From NCBI RefSeq assembly GCF_039655865.1, contig NZ_JBBYXL010000012.1, positions 173,612 through 237,611 of the forward strand: 64,000 nucleotides of DNA, read 5' to 3'. The notes beneath the pieces were generated by a model. That model saw only the letters and a list, made by a program, of their open reading frames with translations. It ran no database searches and was not told where the DNA came from. The stretch comes from Prosthecobacter sp. SYSU 5D2. Its GTDB lineage: Bacteria > Verrucomicrobiota > Verrucomicrobiia > Verrucomicrobiales > Verrucomicrobiaceae. The translations under genes and the position numbers were made by a program. Positions 8,638 through 17,773 of this stretch are shown piece by piece (the first letter of the stretch is position 1; every line of letters starts with the position of its first letter).

Positions 8638-8829
8638 TAGTGATGACTATCGTCCAGAAGCCGCCCTCAAACAACCTGGTGTTTTTCCAGATCTTCATTC
8701 CATGCTGATAAAACCTTTAGGTCCCGCCGCTTGATGAAGCGAACAGCCCGGATGAATCCGCATTTGCAAACTGCCCTGGCCACGCTTTAAACTGCCGTTC
8801 ACCATTTTGAAAACACTAGCTCTTGAGGC

Positions 8830-9852
8830 ATGAAAATCGCGTTGGATGTCATGGGTGGCGACCACGCCCCGCAGAACCCCATGGGCGGCGTGAAGCTGGC
8901 CCTGGAATCCCTGCCGCAGCTCGAGAAACTTTTTCTCGTCGGCGTGCCGGAAGTCATTGAGCGGGAGATGCAGGCGCAGGGCATCCCCGCCGGCCCGAGG
9001 CTGGAAATCTTCCCCGCCAGCCAGGTGGTGGACATGAGCGACAGCGGCCTGGATGCCGTGCGCAAAAAAAAGGACAGCTCCATCTCCCGGGCGGTGGACC
9101 TGGTGAAGGAAGGGACCGCAGACGCCGTCGTCAGCGCCGGCCATACCGGCGCGGCCGTCACCGCCAGCCTCATCAAGCTGCGCACCCTGGCGCACATCGA
9201 GCGGCCTGCCATCGCCTCCGTCATGCCATCCATGACCACGCCCTGGCTGCTCATTGATGCCGGGGCCAATCCCGACAGCCTGCCGGAGCACCTGGTGCAA
9301 AATGCCCTCATGGGCAGCGCCTATGCCCGTCACGTCATGGGCCGCTCCAATCCGCGTGTGGGCCTCATGTCCAACGGCACCGAGGAGGAAAAAGGCAATT
9401 CCCTGTGCAAAGAAACCGGCAAGCTCCTGCGCACCACCCCGGGCATCAACTTCATCGGCAATGTCGAAGGTCATGACCTGTGGGACACTCCACCGGATGT
9501 GGTGGTCTGCGACGGCTTCACCGGCAACATCATCCTGAAGACCTCCGAGGCCCTCGCCCATGCCCTTTTCGGCATGATCAAAGAGGAGATCATGAGCACC
9601 ACGCGCACCAAGATCGGGGGCATGCTGGCCAGGCCCGCCTTCAAGCGCATCCATAAAAAAACCAGCGCGGACGAATCCGGCGGCATGCCGCTTTTAGGCC
9701 TCAACGGCATCACCATCATCGCCCATGGCGGGGCTAGCGCCTACGCCATGAAAAACGCCATCCGCATGGCCTGCGACACCATTTCCCACCAGGTGAACCC
9801 TCACATCGAGGCCGCCCTCTCCCAACATCTTCTCATCCATGCCCCAGCCTAA
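8830..9852 (+). CDS. plsX: phosphate acyltransferase PlsX
   Basis: This is a 340-aa protein starting MKIALDVMGGDHAPQNPM, the standard PlsX N-terminus. VVSAGHTGAA, GANPDSLPEHLVQNALMGS and DVVVCDGFTGNIILKTSE are PlsX motifs. PlsX makes acyl-phosphate from acyl-ACP for phospholipid synthesis at the membrane. A GAGG purine run lies just before the ATG. It overlaps fabH by 14 nt, the usual plsX-fabH order. The rpmF gene that often precedes plsX is absent here, and the upstream neighbour is the divergent mla operon. Confidence 0.97.
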   Translation: MKIALDVMGGDHAPQNPMGGVKLALESLPQLEKLFLVGVPEVIEREMQAQGIPAGPRLEIFPASQVVDMSDSGLDAVRKKKDSSISRAVDLVKEGTADAVVSAGHTGAAVTASLIKLRTLAHIERPAIASVMPSMTTPWLLIDAGANPDSLPEHLVQNALMGSAYARHVMGRSNPRVGLMSNGTEEEKGNSLCKETGKLLRTTPGINFIGNVEGHDLWDTPPDVVVCDGFTGNIILKTSEALAHALFGMIKEEIMSTTRTKIGGMLARPAFKRIHKKTSADESGGMPLLGLNGITIIAHGGASAYAMKNAIRMACDTISHQVNPHIEAALSQHLLIHAPA

Positions 9853-10855
9853 ACCGCAGCCCTTCTGCACCTCCAGCATCATCGGAACCGGCAGCTACAT
9901 GCCGGAAAAAATCCTGACCAATGAAGACCTGTCCAAGTTTGTGGACACCTCCGATGAATGGATCACCAGCCGGACGGGCATCCGGGCACGCCGCATCGCC
10001 GCCGATGACCAGGCCACCAGCGACCTGGCCAGCGAGGCAGCCCGCCGCGCCATGGCCGCCGCAGGCGTCACGGCGGAGGAAATCAACCTCATCGTCGTGG
10101 CCACCGTCACCCCGGACATGTTTTTCCCCTCCACCGCCTGCTTTGTACAAAAGAAGATCGGGGCCAGCAATGCCGTCTGTTTTGACATCAGCGCCGCTTG
10201 CTCAGGCTTTCTGTATGCGCTGCAGGTCGCCCGGCATTTCATCAATACCGGCAACCGCACCACCGCGCTGGTCATCGGCGCGGAAAAGCTCAGCAGCCTG
10301 ATCAACTGGCAGGACCGCAACACTTGCGTGCTCTTTGGCGATGGAGCCGGTGCTGTCGTCATCCGCAGGGCCGAGGAAGGCGAAGAAGCCCCTGGCCGTG
10401 TGCTCTCCACCGTCATGGGCAGCGATGGCAACCTGACGGACCTTTTAAAAGTGCCCGGCGGAGCCAGTGCCTGCCCGATCACACCGGAAAACGTGGCCAG
10501 CCGTCCCAACACGATCCACATGGAAGGCCGGGAGACCTTTAAACATGCCGTCACCCGCATGTGCCAGGCCAGTGAGCAGGCTCTGGAGATGGCCGGGCTG
10601 ACCAAGGATGACATCAGCATGGTCATCCCCCACCAGGCCAATGCGCGCATCATCACCGCCATCGCCGACCGCCTGGGCGTGCCGGAAGAAAAGACCTTCA
10701 TCAACCTGGACCAGTATGGCAACACCAGCGCCGCCACCATCCCCGTGGCCCTGGATGAAGCCCACCGTCAGGGCAAGATCCAGCGCGGCGACATCATCCT
10801 TCTCGTCGCCTTCGGCGGCGGCTTCACGTGGGCGAGTTCGGTGGTGAGGTGGTGA
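9839..10855 (+). CDS. fabH: beta-ketoacyl-ACP synthase III (FabH)
   Basis: This is a 338-aa KAS III. The catalytic triad is present: Cys121 in DISAACSGFLYAL, His265 in VIPHQANARI, and Asn295 in GNTSAATIPVAL. It condenses acetyl-CoA with malonyl-ACP to start fatty-acid synthesis in the cytoplasm. The ATG lies 14 nt inside the end of plsX, so the two are surely co-transcribed and probably translationally coupled. A rho-independent terminator follows at 10889-10915, closing the operon. Confidence 0.97.
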   Translation: MPQPKPQPFCTSSIIGTGSYMPEKILTNEDLSKFVDTSDEWITSRTGIRARRIAADDQATSDLASEAARRAMAAAGVTAEEINLIVVATVTPDMFFPSTACFVQKKIGASNAVCFDISAACSGFLYALQVARHFINTGNRTTALVIGAEKLSSLINWQDRNTCVLFGDGAGAVVIRRAEEGEEAPGRVLSTVMGSDGNLTDLLKVPGGASACPITPENVASRPNTIHMEGRETFKHAVTRMCQASEQALEMAGLTKDDISMVIPHQANARIITAIADRLGVPEEKTFINLDQYGNTSAATIPVALDEAHRQGKIQRGDIILLVAFGGGFTWASSVVRW

Positions 10856-10888
10856 ACTAAGCTGATGCAGCTATTCTTTTAGCCAGGG

Positions 10889-10915
10889 AGCCAGACCGTC
10901 AGAGGTCTGGCTTTT
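10889..10915 (+). terminator. rho-independent terminator after plsX-fabH
   Basis: A perfect 9-bp inverted repeat, AGCCAGACC (10889-10897) and GGTCTGGCT (10904-10912), has a 6-nt loop and is followed by TTT. It lies 34 bp after the fabH stop. Confidence 0.85.
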
Positions 10916-10950
10916 GATTGTGCTGTTTCATGAATACCAGTCATCTCATT

Positions 10951-11505
10951 ATGAAAATCAACTATTTTGCAATCCTCCTGCTAGCGGTTTACTTCGCGAG
11001 TCGCTCAAGTGTTGTGAATGCTCAAGAGAGAACACCTTCGGAAGGTCCCGACGGTGCGGTGCATAAGGAGACGGAAGACTATGTGACCGACTTGGACATA
11101 GCACTCAAACTTGCCAAAAAGACTGATCGAAAGGTCATCCTCTACACTGGACACATTCATCATCTGCGTAAGCATGGGATGGCCTCACCGAAAATTTATT
11201 TCGACACCGTATTGGTCAAAGCATCGCCATTGTTTTTGTCTCGACGATCAGAGTTCGTTGTTTGCGAGCGATTTGAGTTTACGGCTATGCACGACTCGAA
11301 AGGGAATTTCACGCCCGAATTCTTTAAATTTAGCAAGGGATGGTTCGGCGAACTGAACAAACTCTATGATATTCGATTCTTCACTCCAACCCTAACCCTC
11401 CTCGATGGAGACGGTAAAAAGCTTGCAGGACCTTTCGATAATTTTGCAGGCTTTGCCGAAGCTATAACTTCAGCATTGAAGAAAATTCCATCTGCGTCCC
11501 CGTGA
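10951..11505 (+). CDS. exported thioredoxin-fold-like hypothetical protein without CxxC
   Basis: This is a 184-aa protein from the ATG at 10951, chosen because it begins a signal peptide (MKINYFAILLLAVYFASRSS, cleaved near VVNAQ). The mature part begins with a YVTDLDIALKLAKKTDRKVILYTG segment resembling thioredoxin_7-type proteins. Near the end, DIRFFTPTLTLLDGDGKKLAGPF resembles the cis-Pro strand region of that fold. The CxxC pair is missing; only one Cys (in FVVCERFEF) remains. Codon use is clearly AT-richer than the flanking genes, with many third-position A/T. No family is assigned with confidence. Alternative starts at 10918 and 10930 would place polar residues before the signal. Confidence 0.6.
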   Translation: MKINYFAILLLAVYFASRSSVVNAQERTPSEGPDGAVHKETEDYVTDLDIALKLAKKTDRKVILYTGHIHHLRKHGMASPKIYFDTVLVKASPLFLSRRSEFVVCERFEFTAMHDSKGNFTPEFFKFSKGWFGELNKLYDIRFFTPTLTLLDGDGKKLAGPFDNFAGFAEAITSALKKIPSASP

Positions 11506-11630
11506 AGGGGAACATGCAAGTGGCAATGATCTATAATTACCGGCCTACTGGCAACGCCTCTGCCAAACTGCCATCTGGATAGAAACAGTCCGGACTGGAC
11601 AGCAAGGGCACGCCGTGATGTGATCCTGTT

Positions 11631-12251
11631 ATGACACCTGCTCCCTCGCCGAAACTGCTGCCCCTTGTCCTGTTCAACGGCATTTACATCGCGGCATCAG
11701 TGGCAGCCTCGGTGATTGGCGGCAACGGAGAGTTCATCTTCTATATCGTCGTGATGCTGGTGCTCATCGGCGTCATGACGCTGGTGCACCGGAAGGTGGG
11801 CCTCAGCACTCCCCTGCTGTGGGCGCTCTCTGTTTGGGGCATGCTGCACATGGCAGGCGGTCTGGTGCCGGTGCCCGCAGGCTGGCCTTATAATGGTGAG
11901 CATGCGGTGCTGTATAGCCTGTGGCTGATTCCAGATTATCTAAAGTATGACCAGGTCGTCCATGCCTACGGCTTCGGCATCACCACCTGGCTCTGCTGGC
12001 ATGCGCTCAGCAGCGGGATGCAGCGCGGCTTTGGCATCCGTCTCCAGCCGACTCTGGGGATGCTGACTCTCTGCGCCGCCGCCGGCGTCGGCTTCGGCGC
12101 GCTCAATGAAGTCATCGAATTCATCGCCGTTTTAAGCATGCCCAACACCAACGTCGGCGGCTACATTAACACTGGCTGGGACCTCGTCGCCAACATGGTC
12201 GGCGCGATGGTCGCAGCGGTCATCATCCGGTGCTGCACTCCAAAGAACTGA
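11631..12251 (+). CDS. multi-pass membrane protein, DUF2238/YjdF-like
   Basis: This is a 206-aa protein with about five or six hydrophobic segments (roughly 9-30, 33-50, 60-75, 108-128, 140-160, 178-198). The loop sequence YLKYDQVVHAYGFG, the later GALNEVIEFIAVL and NTGWDLVANMVGAMVAAVI fit the pattern of the DUF2238/YjdF membrane family: a His/Asp pair, paired acidic residues, and a final Asp/Asn helix. The family has no established function. A TATAAT at 11532-11537 could be a -10 box, without a clear -35. The gene is convergent with the aldo/keto reductase, 12 bp apart. Confidence 0.6.
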   Translation: MTPAPSPKLLPLVLFNGIYIAASVAASVIGGNGEFIFYIVVMLVLIGVMTLVHRKVGLSTPLLWALSVWGMLHMAGGLVPVPAGWPYNGEHAVLYSLWLIPDYLKYDQVVHAYGFGITTWLCWHALSSGMQRGFGIRLQPTLGMLTLCAAAGVGFGALNEVIEFIAVLSMPNTNVGGYINTGWDLVANMVGAMVAAVIIRCCTPKN

Positions 12252-12263
12252 TACCCAGTTAGG

Positions 12264-13178
12264 TCACGGAATAGACTGACCCTGCGCAGCTTCCCAGAGG
12301 CCATACCAGTCTTCGCGCTCAAGCTGAATCTCAGCCGCCTTCGCCGTGGCGAGGAGGCGGTCCATCTTGTTGGTGCCGATGATGGGCAGGGGCTGGGAGG
12401 GGTGGGCCAGGATCCAGGCATAGGCTAGCTGGTCCAGGGTGGCGTTTCCATACTTGGCGGAGAGCTCCAGGGCCTTGGCGTGCAGGCGGGCGGAGGCGGG
12501 CTGAGTCGTGTCCATCAGGGCGCCTTTGGCCAGCGGAGACCAGGCCATCGGTTTGATGCCCAGCTTCTGGCACTGGTCGGCAGTGCCATCATAAATCGGG
12601 TCCATGTGGAGCAGGCTGAACTCGACCTGGTTGGTGACCAGCGGCTGGTCCATGCGGGAGTTCAGCAGGTCAAACTGGTGGACGTTGTAATTGGAGACCC
12701 CGGCGCTGCGGATCTTGCCTTCCTTCAGCAGCCGGTTCAGACCCTCGGCAGTTTCATCGGCGCTGGTGAGCCAGTCGGGACGGTGCACCAGGAGCAAATC
12801 AATGTAATCAGTGCCCAGGAAGCGCAGTGACTTCTCTGCACTTTTGACGATGCGGGCGGCGGTAGCGTTGTAATGGGCGACTTTGCGATCGGGGTGAAAG
12901 TCGCAGGGGACGTAGATGCCGGACTTGGTGACGATCTCAAATTTTTCGCGCAGCCCTGGCTCGAGCCTGAGTGTCTGGCCGATGAACTCCTCCACCCGGT
13001 AAAGGCCATAGATCTCCGCCGTGTCCAATGTCGTGATGCCAAGATCCAGGCAGGCATGCAGGCGCTTGAGCAGGTCAGCCGGGTTCGCAGTCGCGGGATC
13101 GTCGAGAAAACGCCAGGTGCCATAAACGAGACGTGAAAACTCGGGACCGGAGGAAGAAAGGGAAATGCGGGAGATCAT
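12264..13178 (-). CDS. aldo/keto reductase
   Basis: This is a 304-aa protein with the AKR catalytic tetrad: Asp52 and Tyr57 in TLDTAEIYG, Lys85 in IVTKSG, and His132 in LLLVHRPDWL. GVSNYNVHQF and the late PLPIIGTNKMDRL (cofactor-binding end) are family features. It resembles the YdhF subgroup of NADPH-dependent oxidoreductases. The substrate cannot be read from the sequence. No neighbouring gene suggests a pathway; it is preceded on the same strand by rpsT and its terminator, so it is probably transcribed on its own. Confidence 0.9.
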   Translation of the reverse strand: MISRISLSSSGPEFSRLVYGTWRFLDDPATANPADLLKRLHACLDLGITTLDTAEIYGLYRVEEFIGQTLRLEPGLREKFEIVTKSGIYVPCDFHPDRKVAHYNATAARIVKSAEKSLRFLGTDYIDLLLVHRPDWLTSADETAEGLNRLLKEGKIRSAGVSNYNVHQFDLLNSRMDQPLVTNQVEFSLLHMDPIYDGTADQCQKLGIKPMAWSPLAKGALMDTTQPASARLHAKALELSAKYGNATLDQLAYAWILAHPSQPLPIIGTNKMDRLLATAKAAEIQLEREDWYGLWEAAQGQSIP

Positions 13179-13244
13179 GGAAGGCGATTGAAACGGGCGT
13201 GAGAGAGAAGATAAATCTTAAAATGCAGCAGACAGAAACACGAC

Positions 13245-13280
13245 GAAAAAACCCACCTGCCGCGAGGCGAGGTGGGTTTT
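13245..13280 (-). terminator. terminator of rpsT
   Basis: CCCACCT (13252-13258) and AGGTGGG (13270-13276) form a GC-rich stem flanked by an A run on the left and a T run on the right, so it could work in both directions. It lies 24 bp beyond the rpsT stop on the minus strand and ends in a long U tract in that direction. Confidence 0.85.
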
Positions 13281-13304
13281 AAAAAAGAACAAACAACCGG
13301 CAGC

Positions 13305-13577
13305 TTATGCTGGCTTGGTCAGGGCGCTCACCTTGACAGCCAGGCGGCTCTTCAGGCGGGAGGAAGTGTTTTTGTGAAGCACCTTCGTCTTGGCAGCCTT
13401 GTCCGTGGCAGCGGAAAATTCGCTGAGGCTTGTGCTGGCAGCAACAGAATCACCCTTTTCGATGGCGCTGAGGACCTTCTTGCGGAGCGTGCGGATACGG
13501 CTCTTCACGGATTGGTTTGCCGCGGTACGCTTGATGGTCTTGCGGATGTCTTTTTCTGAAGAACGAATATTGGCCAT
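13305..13577 (-). CDS. rpsT: 30S ribosomal protein S20
   Basis: This is a 90-aa, highly basic protein starting MANIRSSEKDIRKTIKRTAAN, with NQSVKSRIRTLRKKV and the C-terminal VLHKNTSSRLKSRLA typical of bacterial S20. It binds the 5' domain and helix 44 of 16S rRNA. It is monocistronic, with its own terminator at 13245-13280. Length and order agree with the family. Confidence 0.97.
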   Translation of the reverse strand: MANIRSSEKDIRKTIKRTAANQSVKSRIRTLRKKVLSAIEKGDSVAASTSLSEFSAATDKAAKTKVLHKNTSSRLKSRLAVKVSALTKPA

Positions 13578-13682
13578 ATAAAAAGTCTGCTGGAGAGAAG
13601 GGCGGAGTTTATAGAACAGACCGCCGGGGCTGTCAAACTGGAATGTGCACTTGCTGAATCCACAAAAAACCGGCTGCCAGGC

Positions 13683-16600
13683 TCAGTCAACCTCGGCCTG
13701 CGACTCGATGACGAACCTGCCGGAGCGGTTCGGGGTGAGGTAGAATCCGGTGGCGAGGGACTGCTTTTGAATAAGGATGCCGGTGAAGCCCTGCCTCCCC
13801 TTCGTCACGGCATCCTGCAGGCTGCCGGTGATGAGGCCGGTGGCGGGGACAAACTTCACCTTGAGGACGTCCGGTCCATAATGAATGACCTGGTTTTTTC
13901 CTGTCCAGGTCACCAGACGGTCCAGCGCGAAGCTGCCACTGGTGACGGCAAAGGCCGGCCCTTGGAAACGCAGCCAGGCATTGTACCACCCCTCGCCCAA
14001 CTGCGGCCAGGCGCTCTGGTTGCGGGCAGGAGCCTGATATCGGCAGCCAATGACCGGCCGAGTGAAGGCAAAGCCGGTGGGGTAGAGGGCTGATTTGGGA
14101 GCGGCACCATTTTGTTTTTCCCAGCGCCACTGGCCATCCACTTCGCTGACGGCCTCCAACTCCCGGAAGGTGACTTTTCCAGCAATGAATCCGCGGGCGG
14201 GATTTCCATAGAGACCGCGATGCAGACTCCACTCGCCATTGCGGGAGACATGGCCGGCGAGAGTCACCTTGCTGCCATCCGCCAGCAGCAGGGTGCCGGT
14301 GCAGAGGCCTTTGACGCTGATTTTAAGAGCGGCCACACTGTCTCCGCCTGGTTGCGCATCGGCATTCACGTCCTCCGGGGCCAGCATGGCCAGCGTCCAA
14401 GGACCGGCCTGCGGCGCAGGGTCCTGGGTGCTGTAGGGCGGCAGCCTTTGGGCATCCACCAGGTGATCGCTGCCGGAGAGGCTGAGCACGCCGGTAAGCT
14501 GATAGCCATCGCTGCTTCCTGCCGCCTGCTGCAACTGGAGCGTGATGTCCAAAGGCGGCAATCCTCCCGTGCTCTGAATCTGGGTGGTGGCGCTGCCATT
14601 CAGATCAAATGTTCCTGTGAGGGCATAACGGAAACCATTGATCCAGATCTGGCCCGTGAAGCTGCCGCTGGTGGTGACGCGCAGGTTTTCGATGCCCCCG
14701 GTATGGACGCCTTCCAGCGCAAGCACGCCAGAATAAGTCCCGGCGGCGGCGCGCTCAAAGGCAATCGGCGTGAGGGAGGGAGCGGTGGCAGGTGTTTCCG
14801 GCAGCGTCACCTGGGCGATCTCAGCAACGACGCCGTCACTGCCCGGATGAGGGAAATCTGTACCTGGCAGGATGCGCAGAGCACCGCTTCGATCCCCTAA
14901 CATAAAATGGCCGCCGACGATGCCTTGCTTTTGCAAAGCGATGCCCGTGAAGGCGATGCGGGTGCCGGTTTCTGGATCGCGGAAATTCCCGGTAATCTGG
15001 CCGCTCTTGGGGTTTGCCTTGCCCGCAAGGGTCTCCGGTCCGTAGTGGCGCAGGGCATTGGTAGGCAGCCAGCTGATGACTCGCTCCAGCTCTCCCAGCT
15101 CCCCGACGGTCAGGCCTGGGCTGATGAGGCTGAGGCTGGCATTCGGCTCCGCATCGGCAAGCTGGGCCAGAAGGCGCTGGCCCTTTGCTGCGGCGGTCAG
15201 GCGGCTGCCGACGGCCAGGACCTGCACGTCAAATCCTGCCGGGAACTGCGCGGCACGGTCATCCGCAGGTTTCCGCCAGTCCAGCAGGCCATCGCAGTCA
15301 CTGATCAGCGCAATGTCACGAAACTGCATGCGCCCGCCGATGTGGCCACGGGTGCTGCCAGCACGGTAAAGCTCCGCAAAGAGCGCCCATTCGCCTGCGG
15401 CGGAAAGCAGGGCAGATTCTGTGAAGGCGTTGCCATCGCCCAGACGGCCTTTCACCGTCACCTTGCCAGTTTTCGAGACCTTCACCACCGCCCAGCCATC
15501 CCCCACGGGCGCGTCCAGCGGCCAGGCCGGATTTCCAGGAAGCAGCAGACTGTGGTTACCCACCCAGGCTTCCACCGCTTGCGCACGAGGAGCATAAACA
15601 GTCGCCGCGCTTTCTGCCCAGGTGAGCGTTCCGGTGACGACCTGGCGACCGGCTTCTGTCTCTGTGAGGCGGAGCTGTCCCTGGATGGCACCTGTTTTGG
15701 CCTTGGGCACGTCCACCGCCCACAGACCCGTCTCATCAAAACTGCCGCGCAGGGCCACCGCGCTGCCCTGGATCCGCAGCCGCGCAGAGACGCTGCCCTT
15801 GCTAGTAATTTTCACATTTTCCAGCGAGCCCAGCAGGCGTGGCTCTTCCGCATCTGAGTGCAGCAGCCCTTCATACAAACCGGACGCGGATTCTTCCCAC
15901 ACGATGTTTTCCGTGGACGGAATGGCAGGCGCTTCATCGGGTGCCAACACCAGACGGTCTCCCCGATGGTCCACGACGAGAAGAACGGTGGAACTGCCTT
16001 CATAGTACGGATTGGTCACGGTGGCGGTGACTTCATACTGCCCAGGCAGGACAGGCGGCTCCGCATTGCCGGCATAGGTCAGCGTAAACTCGATATCAGC
16101 CGGTTCAGTCGAGACGGAAACTGGCCGTGGGCTGCCATCATAAGGCTGAAGCAGACCGTCCCAGGCAAAGCTCACCGGGATGAATCCCCCCTGCCCTGTG
16201 AGGCCGACGCTGAAGGTGCCTTGCAGTGGATCGTTGCTGCTGATTTGCAGCGTTGCATTGCGCTGGCCGGTCTGGGTGGGGGTGAAAGTCACTGTCACCG
16301 TCATGGTTTCCCCCGAGGCCAGGGTGGTGGTATTGACGCCGGAGACGCTGAAGTCGGTATCATGATCTCCGATGACGGTTACCGCGATGTTTTCCAAAAC
16401 GAGGCCGCCGTCATTGCGCAGGGTAAAGGTGCGGCCTTCCGGCGAAGCCAGGGCCACGGCAATGTAGTTGGTGACCGACTCGCCGCTGACCAGCGCTGTG
16501 CCGGATGACTGCTCGACCGTCAGAGAGGGATCCCGGGTATCCACAGTGGTGGAGGGGGAAAGGCCGGCGACGAGGGATGCGGCGCTGAGGGTGCCGCGGA

Positions 16601-17756
16601 CTACACGCACGCCAGACCATTCAGGTGCATACGTGCGGCTGTTGTGGCGACGATAATTGATGCGCGCGACGGCGGCGTGATTTGCCCAACTGCCACCCCG
16701 AAGGCAACGGTTGTTACCCGATTGAGGTCCCAGGGGATCTAAACTGGGTGAAGTGGCATAGTAATCCGCCGCGTAGCGGTCGTAGCACCATTCCCAGACA
16801 TTGTCTGCGGCACCATGCAAGCCATAGCCATTCGCAGGGAAATACTCCACAGGATTCGTCCGGGGGAAAGGTCCGGTATTGAAGTTTGGATGCGCTCCGG
16901 TAGTGCCGGTGGCATACTCTTCACCCCCTTCATTGTTAAAATTGGCTTCGGTGTGGCTGATGGTGTTGCCCCAGGGAAAACGCTGGCCAGCGATGCCACC
17001 ACGTGCGGCCTTCTCCCACTCCGCCTCAGTTGGCAGGCGATAACCGTCAGCATCCCACTTGATCTGGGAGTTAAGTGGATTGTGGTCTCCCTCCTTCAAG
17101 ATCACCTCATGAGCTTCATCCAGGTAATAGGCAGGAGTCAGCCCTTCCATCTCACTCCGGGCATTGCACCATTTCACCACATCCAGCCAGGCAATGCCTG
17201 AAATCGGATGGCCGTCTCCCCGGCTCGAGCCTGCGGGCAGGTCCGTGTAGCCTTCATTTAGAGCCCAGGTACGCACCAGTGCCCAGGTTTCGGAAAGAAC
17301 TTCGTGCTGCCCGATGGCATAGGAACTCAGCCGGACGGTGTGGACGGGAGCGTTGCTGTTAGAATCCAGGTGATCCCCCATTTCAAAAGTGCCTGCCGGG
17401 ATGGCCACCATCTCTCCGGCATGGGCATCTGCGAGCACCCGCACACGGACTTGCTCTGAGAGTTCTTCGGTCCAGTCGGCACCGGCATCCCAAGTCATGC
17501 TCAAATCGGTCCCTGCTGATATGGCTGGTCCATAAGCACCGGTGACATGGCGCACCGGAACGGTCCATGTCGCACCGCCGTCAGCGGAGACTTCCAGCGC
17601 GATGGTGACTGGCTGGGCCACGTCACTGAGGTCATAATCAACGTCCACCAGCTTCGTCTCCGCACGCTGGACGACGCGCACATTTTCCACCTCCAGCGCA
17701 TGGGTGAACCCATGTTGGCAAAAGAGTAGGATGAGGGAAATACAGAACTGCTTCAT
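13683..17756 (-). CDS. secreted FGE-like domain protein with anchor-D, MBG-like and duplicated beta modules
   Basis: This is a 1357-aa protein from the ATG at 17756, chosen because MKQFCISLILLFCQHGFTHA is a signal peptide; 17795 is an in-frame alternative. Order: a short beta domain (about 22-110), an FGE-sulfatase/SUMF1-like domain (about 116-389, MVAIPAGTFEMGD to WSGVRVVRG, with YRLPTEAEWEKAARGG and NVWEWCYDRY), a choice-of-anchor-D repeat (about 395-522), an MBG-like repeat (about 527-595), then two tandem modules of about 340-350 residues (about 619-962 and 996-1350). The FGE core lacks the Cys pair that binds copper in active formylglycine-generating enzymes (ANHAAVARINYRRHN there), so enzymatic activity is unlikely. 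An extracellular binding or structural role is inferred. Confidence 0.85.
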   Translation of the reverse strand: MKQFCISLILLFCQHGFTHALEVENVRVVQRAETKLVDVDYDLSDVAQPVTIALEVSADGGATWTVPVRHVTGAYGPAISAGTDLSMTWDAGADWTEELSEQVRVRVLADAHAGEMVAIPAGTFEMGDHLDSNSNAPVHTVRLSSYAIGQHEVLSETWALVRTWALNEGYTDLPAGSSRGDGHPISGIAWLDVVKWCNARSEMEGLTPAYYLDEAHEVILKEGDHNPLNSQIKWDADGYRLPTEAEWEKAARGGIAGQRFPWGNTISHTEANFNNEGGEEYATGTTGAHPNFNTGPFPRTNPVEYFPANGYGLHGAADNVWEWCYDRYAADYYATSPSLDPLGPQSGNNRCLRGGSWANHAAVARINYRRHNSRTYAPEWSGVRVVRGTLSAASLVAGLSPSTTVDTRDPSLTVEQSSGTALVSGESVTNYIAVALASPEGRTFTLRNDGGLVLENIAVTVIGDHDTDFSVSGVNTTTLASGETMTVTVTFTPTQTGQRNATLQISSNDPLQGTFSVGLTGQGGFIPVSFAWDGLLQPYDGSPRPVSVSTEPADIEFTLTYAGNAEPPVLPGQYEVTATVTNPYYEGSSTVLLVVDHRGDRLVLAPDEAPAIPSTENIVWEESASGLYEGLLHSDAEEPRLLGSLENVKITSKGSVSARLRIQGSAVALRGSFDETGLWAVDVPKAKTGAIQGQLRLTETEAGRQVVTGTLTWAESAATVYAPRAQAVEAWVGNHSLLLPGNPAWPLDAPVGDGWAVVKVSKTGKVTVKGRLGDGNAFTESALLSAAGEWALFAELYRAGSTRGHIGGRMQFRDIALISDCDGLLDWRKPADDRAAQFPAGFDVQVLAVGSRLTAAAKGQRLLAQLADAEPNASLSLISPGLTVGELGELERVISWLPTNALRHYGPETLAGKANPKSGQITGNFRDPETGTRIAFTGIALQKQGIVGGHFMLGDRSGALRILPGTDFPHPGSDGVVAEIAQVTLPETPATAPSLTPIAFERAAAGTYSGVLALEGVHTGGIENLRVTTSGSFTGQIWINGFRYALTGTFDLNGSATTQIQSTGGLPPLDITLQLQQAAGSSDGYQLTGVLSLSGSDHLVDAQRLPPYSTQDPAPQAGPWTLAMLAPEDVNADAQPGGDSVAALKISVKGLCTGTLLLADGSKVTLAGHVSRNGEWSLHRGLYGNPARGFIAGKVTFRELEAVSEVDGQWRWEKQNGAAPKSALYPTGFAFTRPVIGCRYQAPARNQSAWPQLGEGWYNAWLRFQGPAFAVTSGSFALDRLVTWTGKNQVIHYGPDVLKVKFVPATGLITGSLQDAVTKGRQGFTGILIQKQSLATGFYLTPNRSGRFVIESQAEVD

Positions 17757-17773
17757 AAGACGAAGATTCAAGA

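Noticed and set aside
8695..9654. 319-aa minus-strand frame over plsX
   Set aside because: plsX is certain on the plus strand and the antisense product has no family features.
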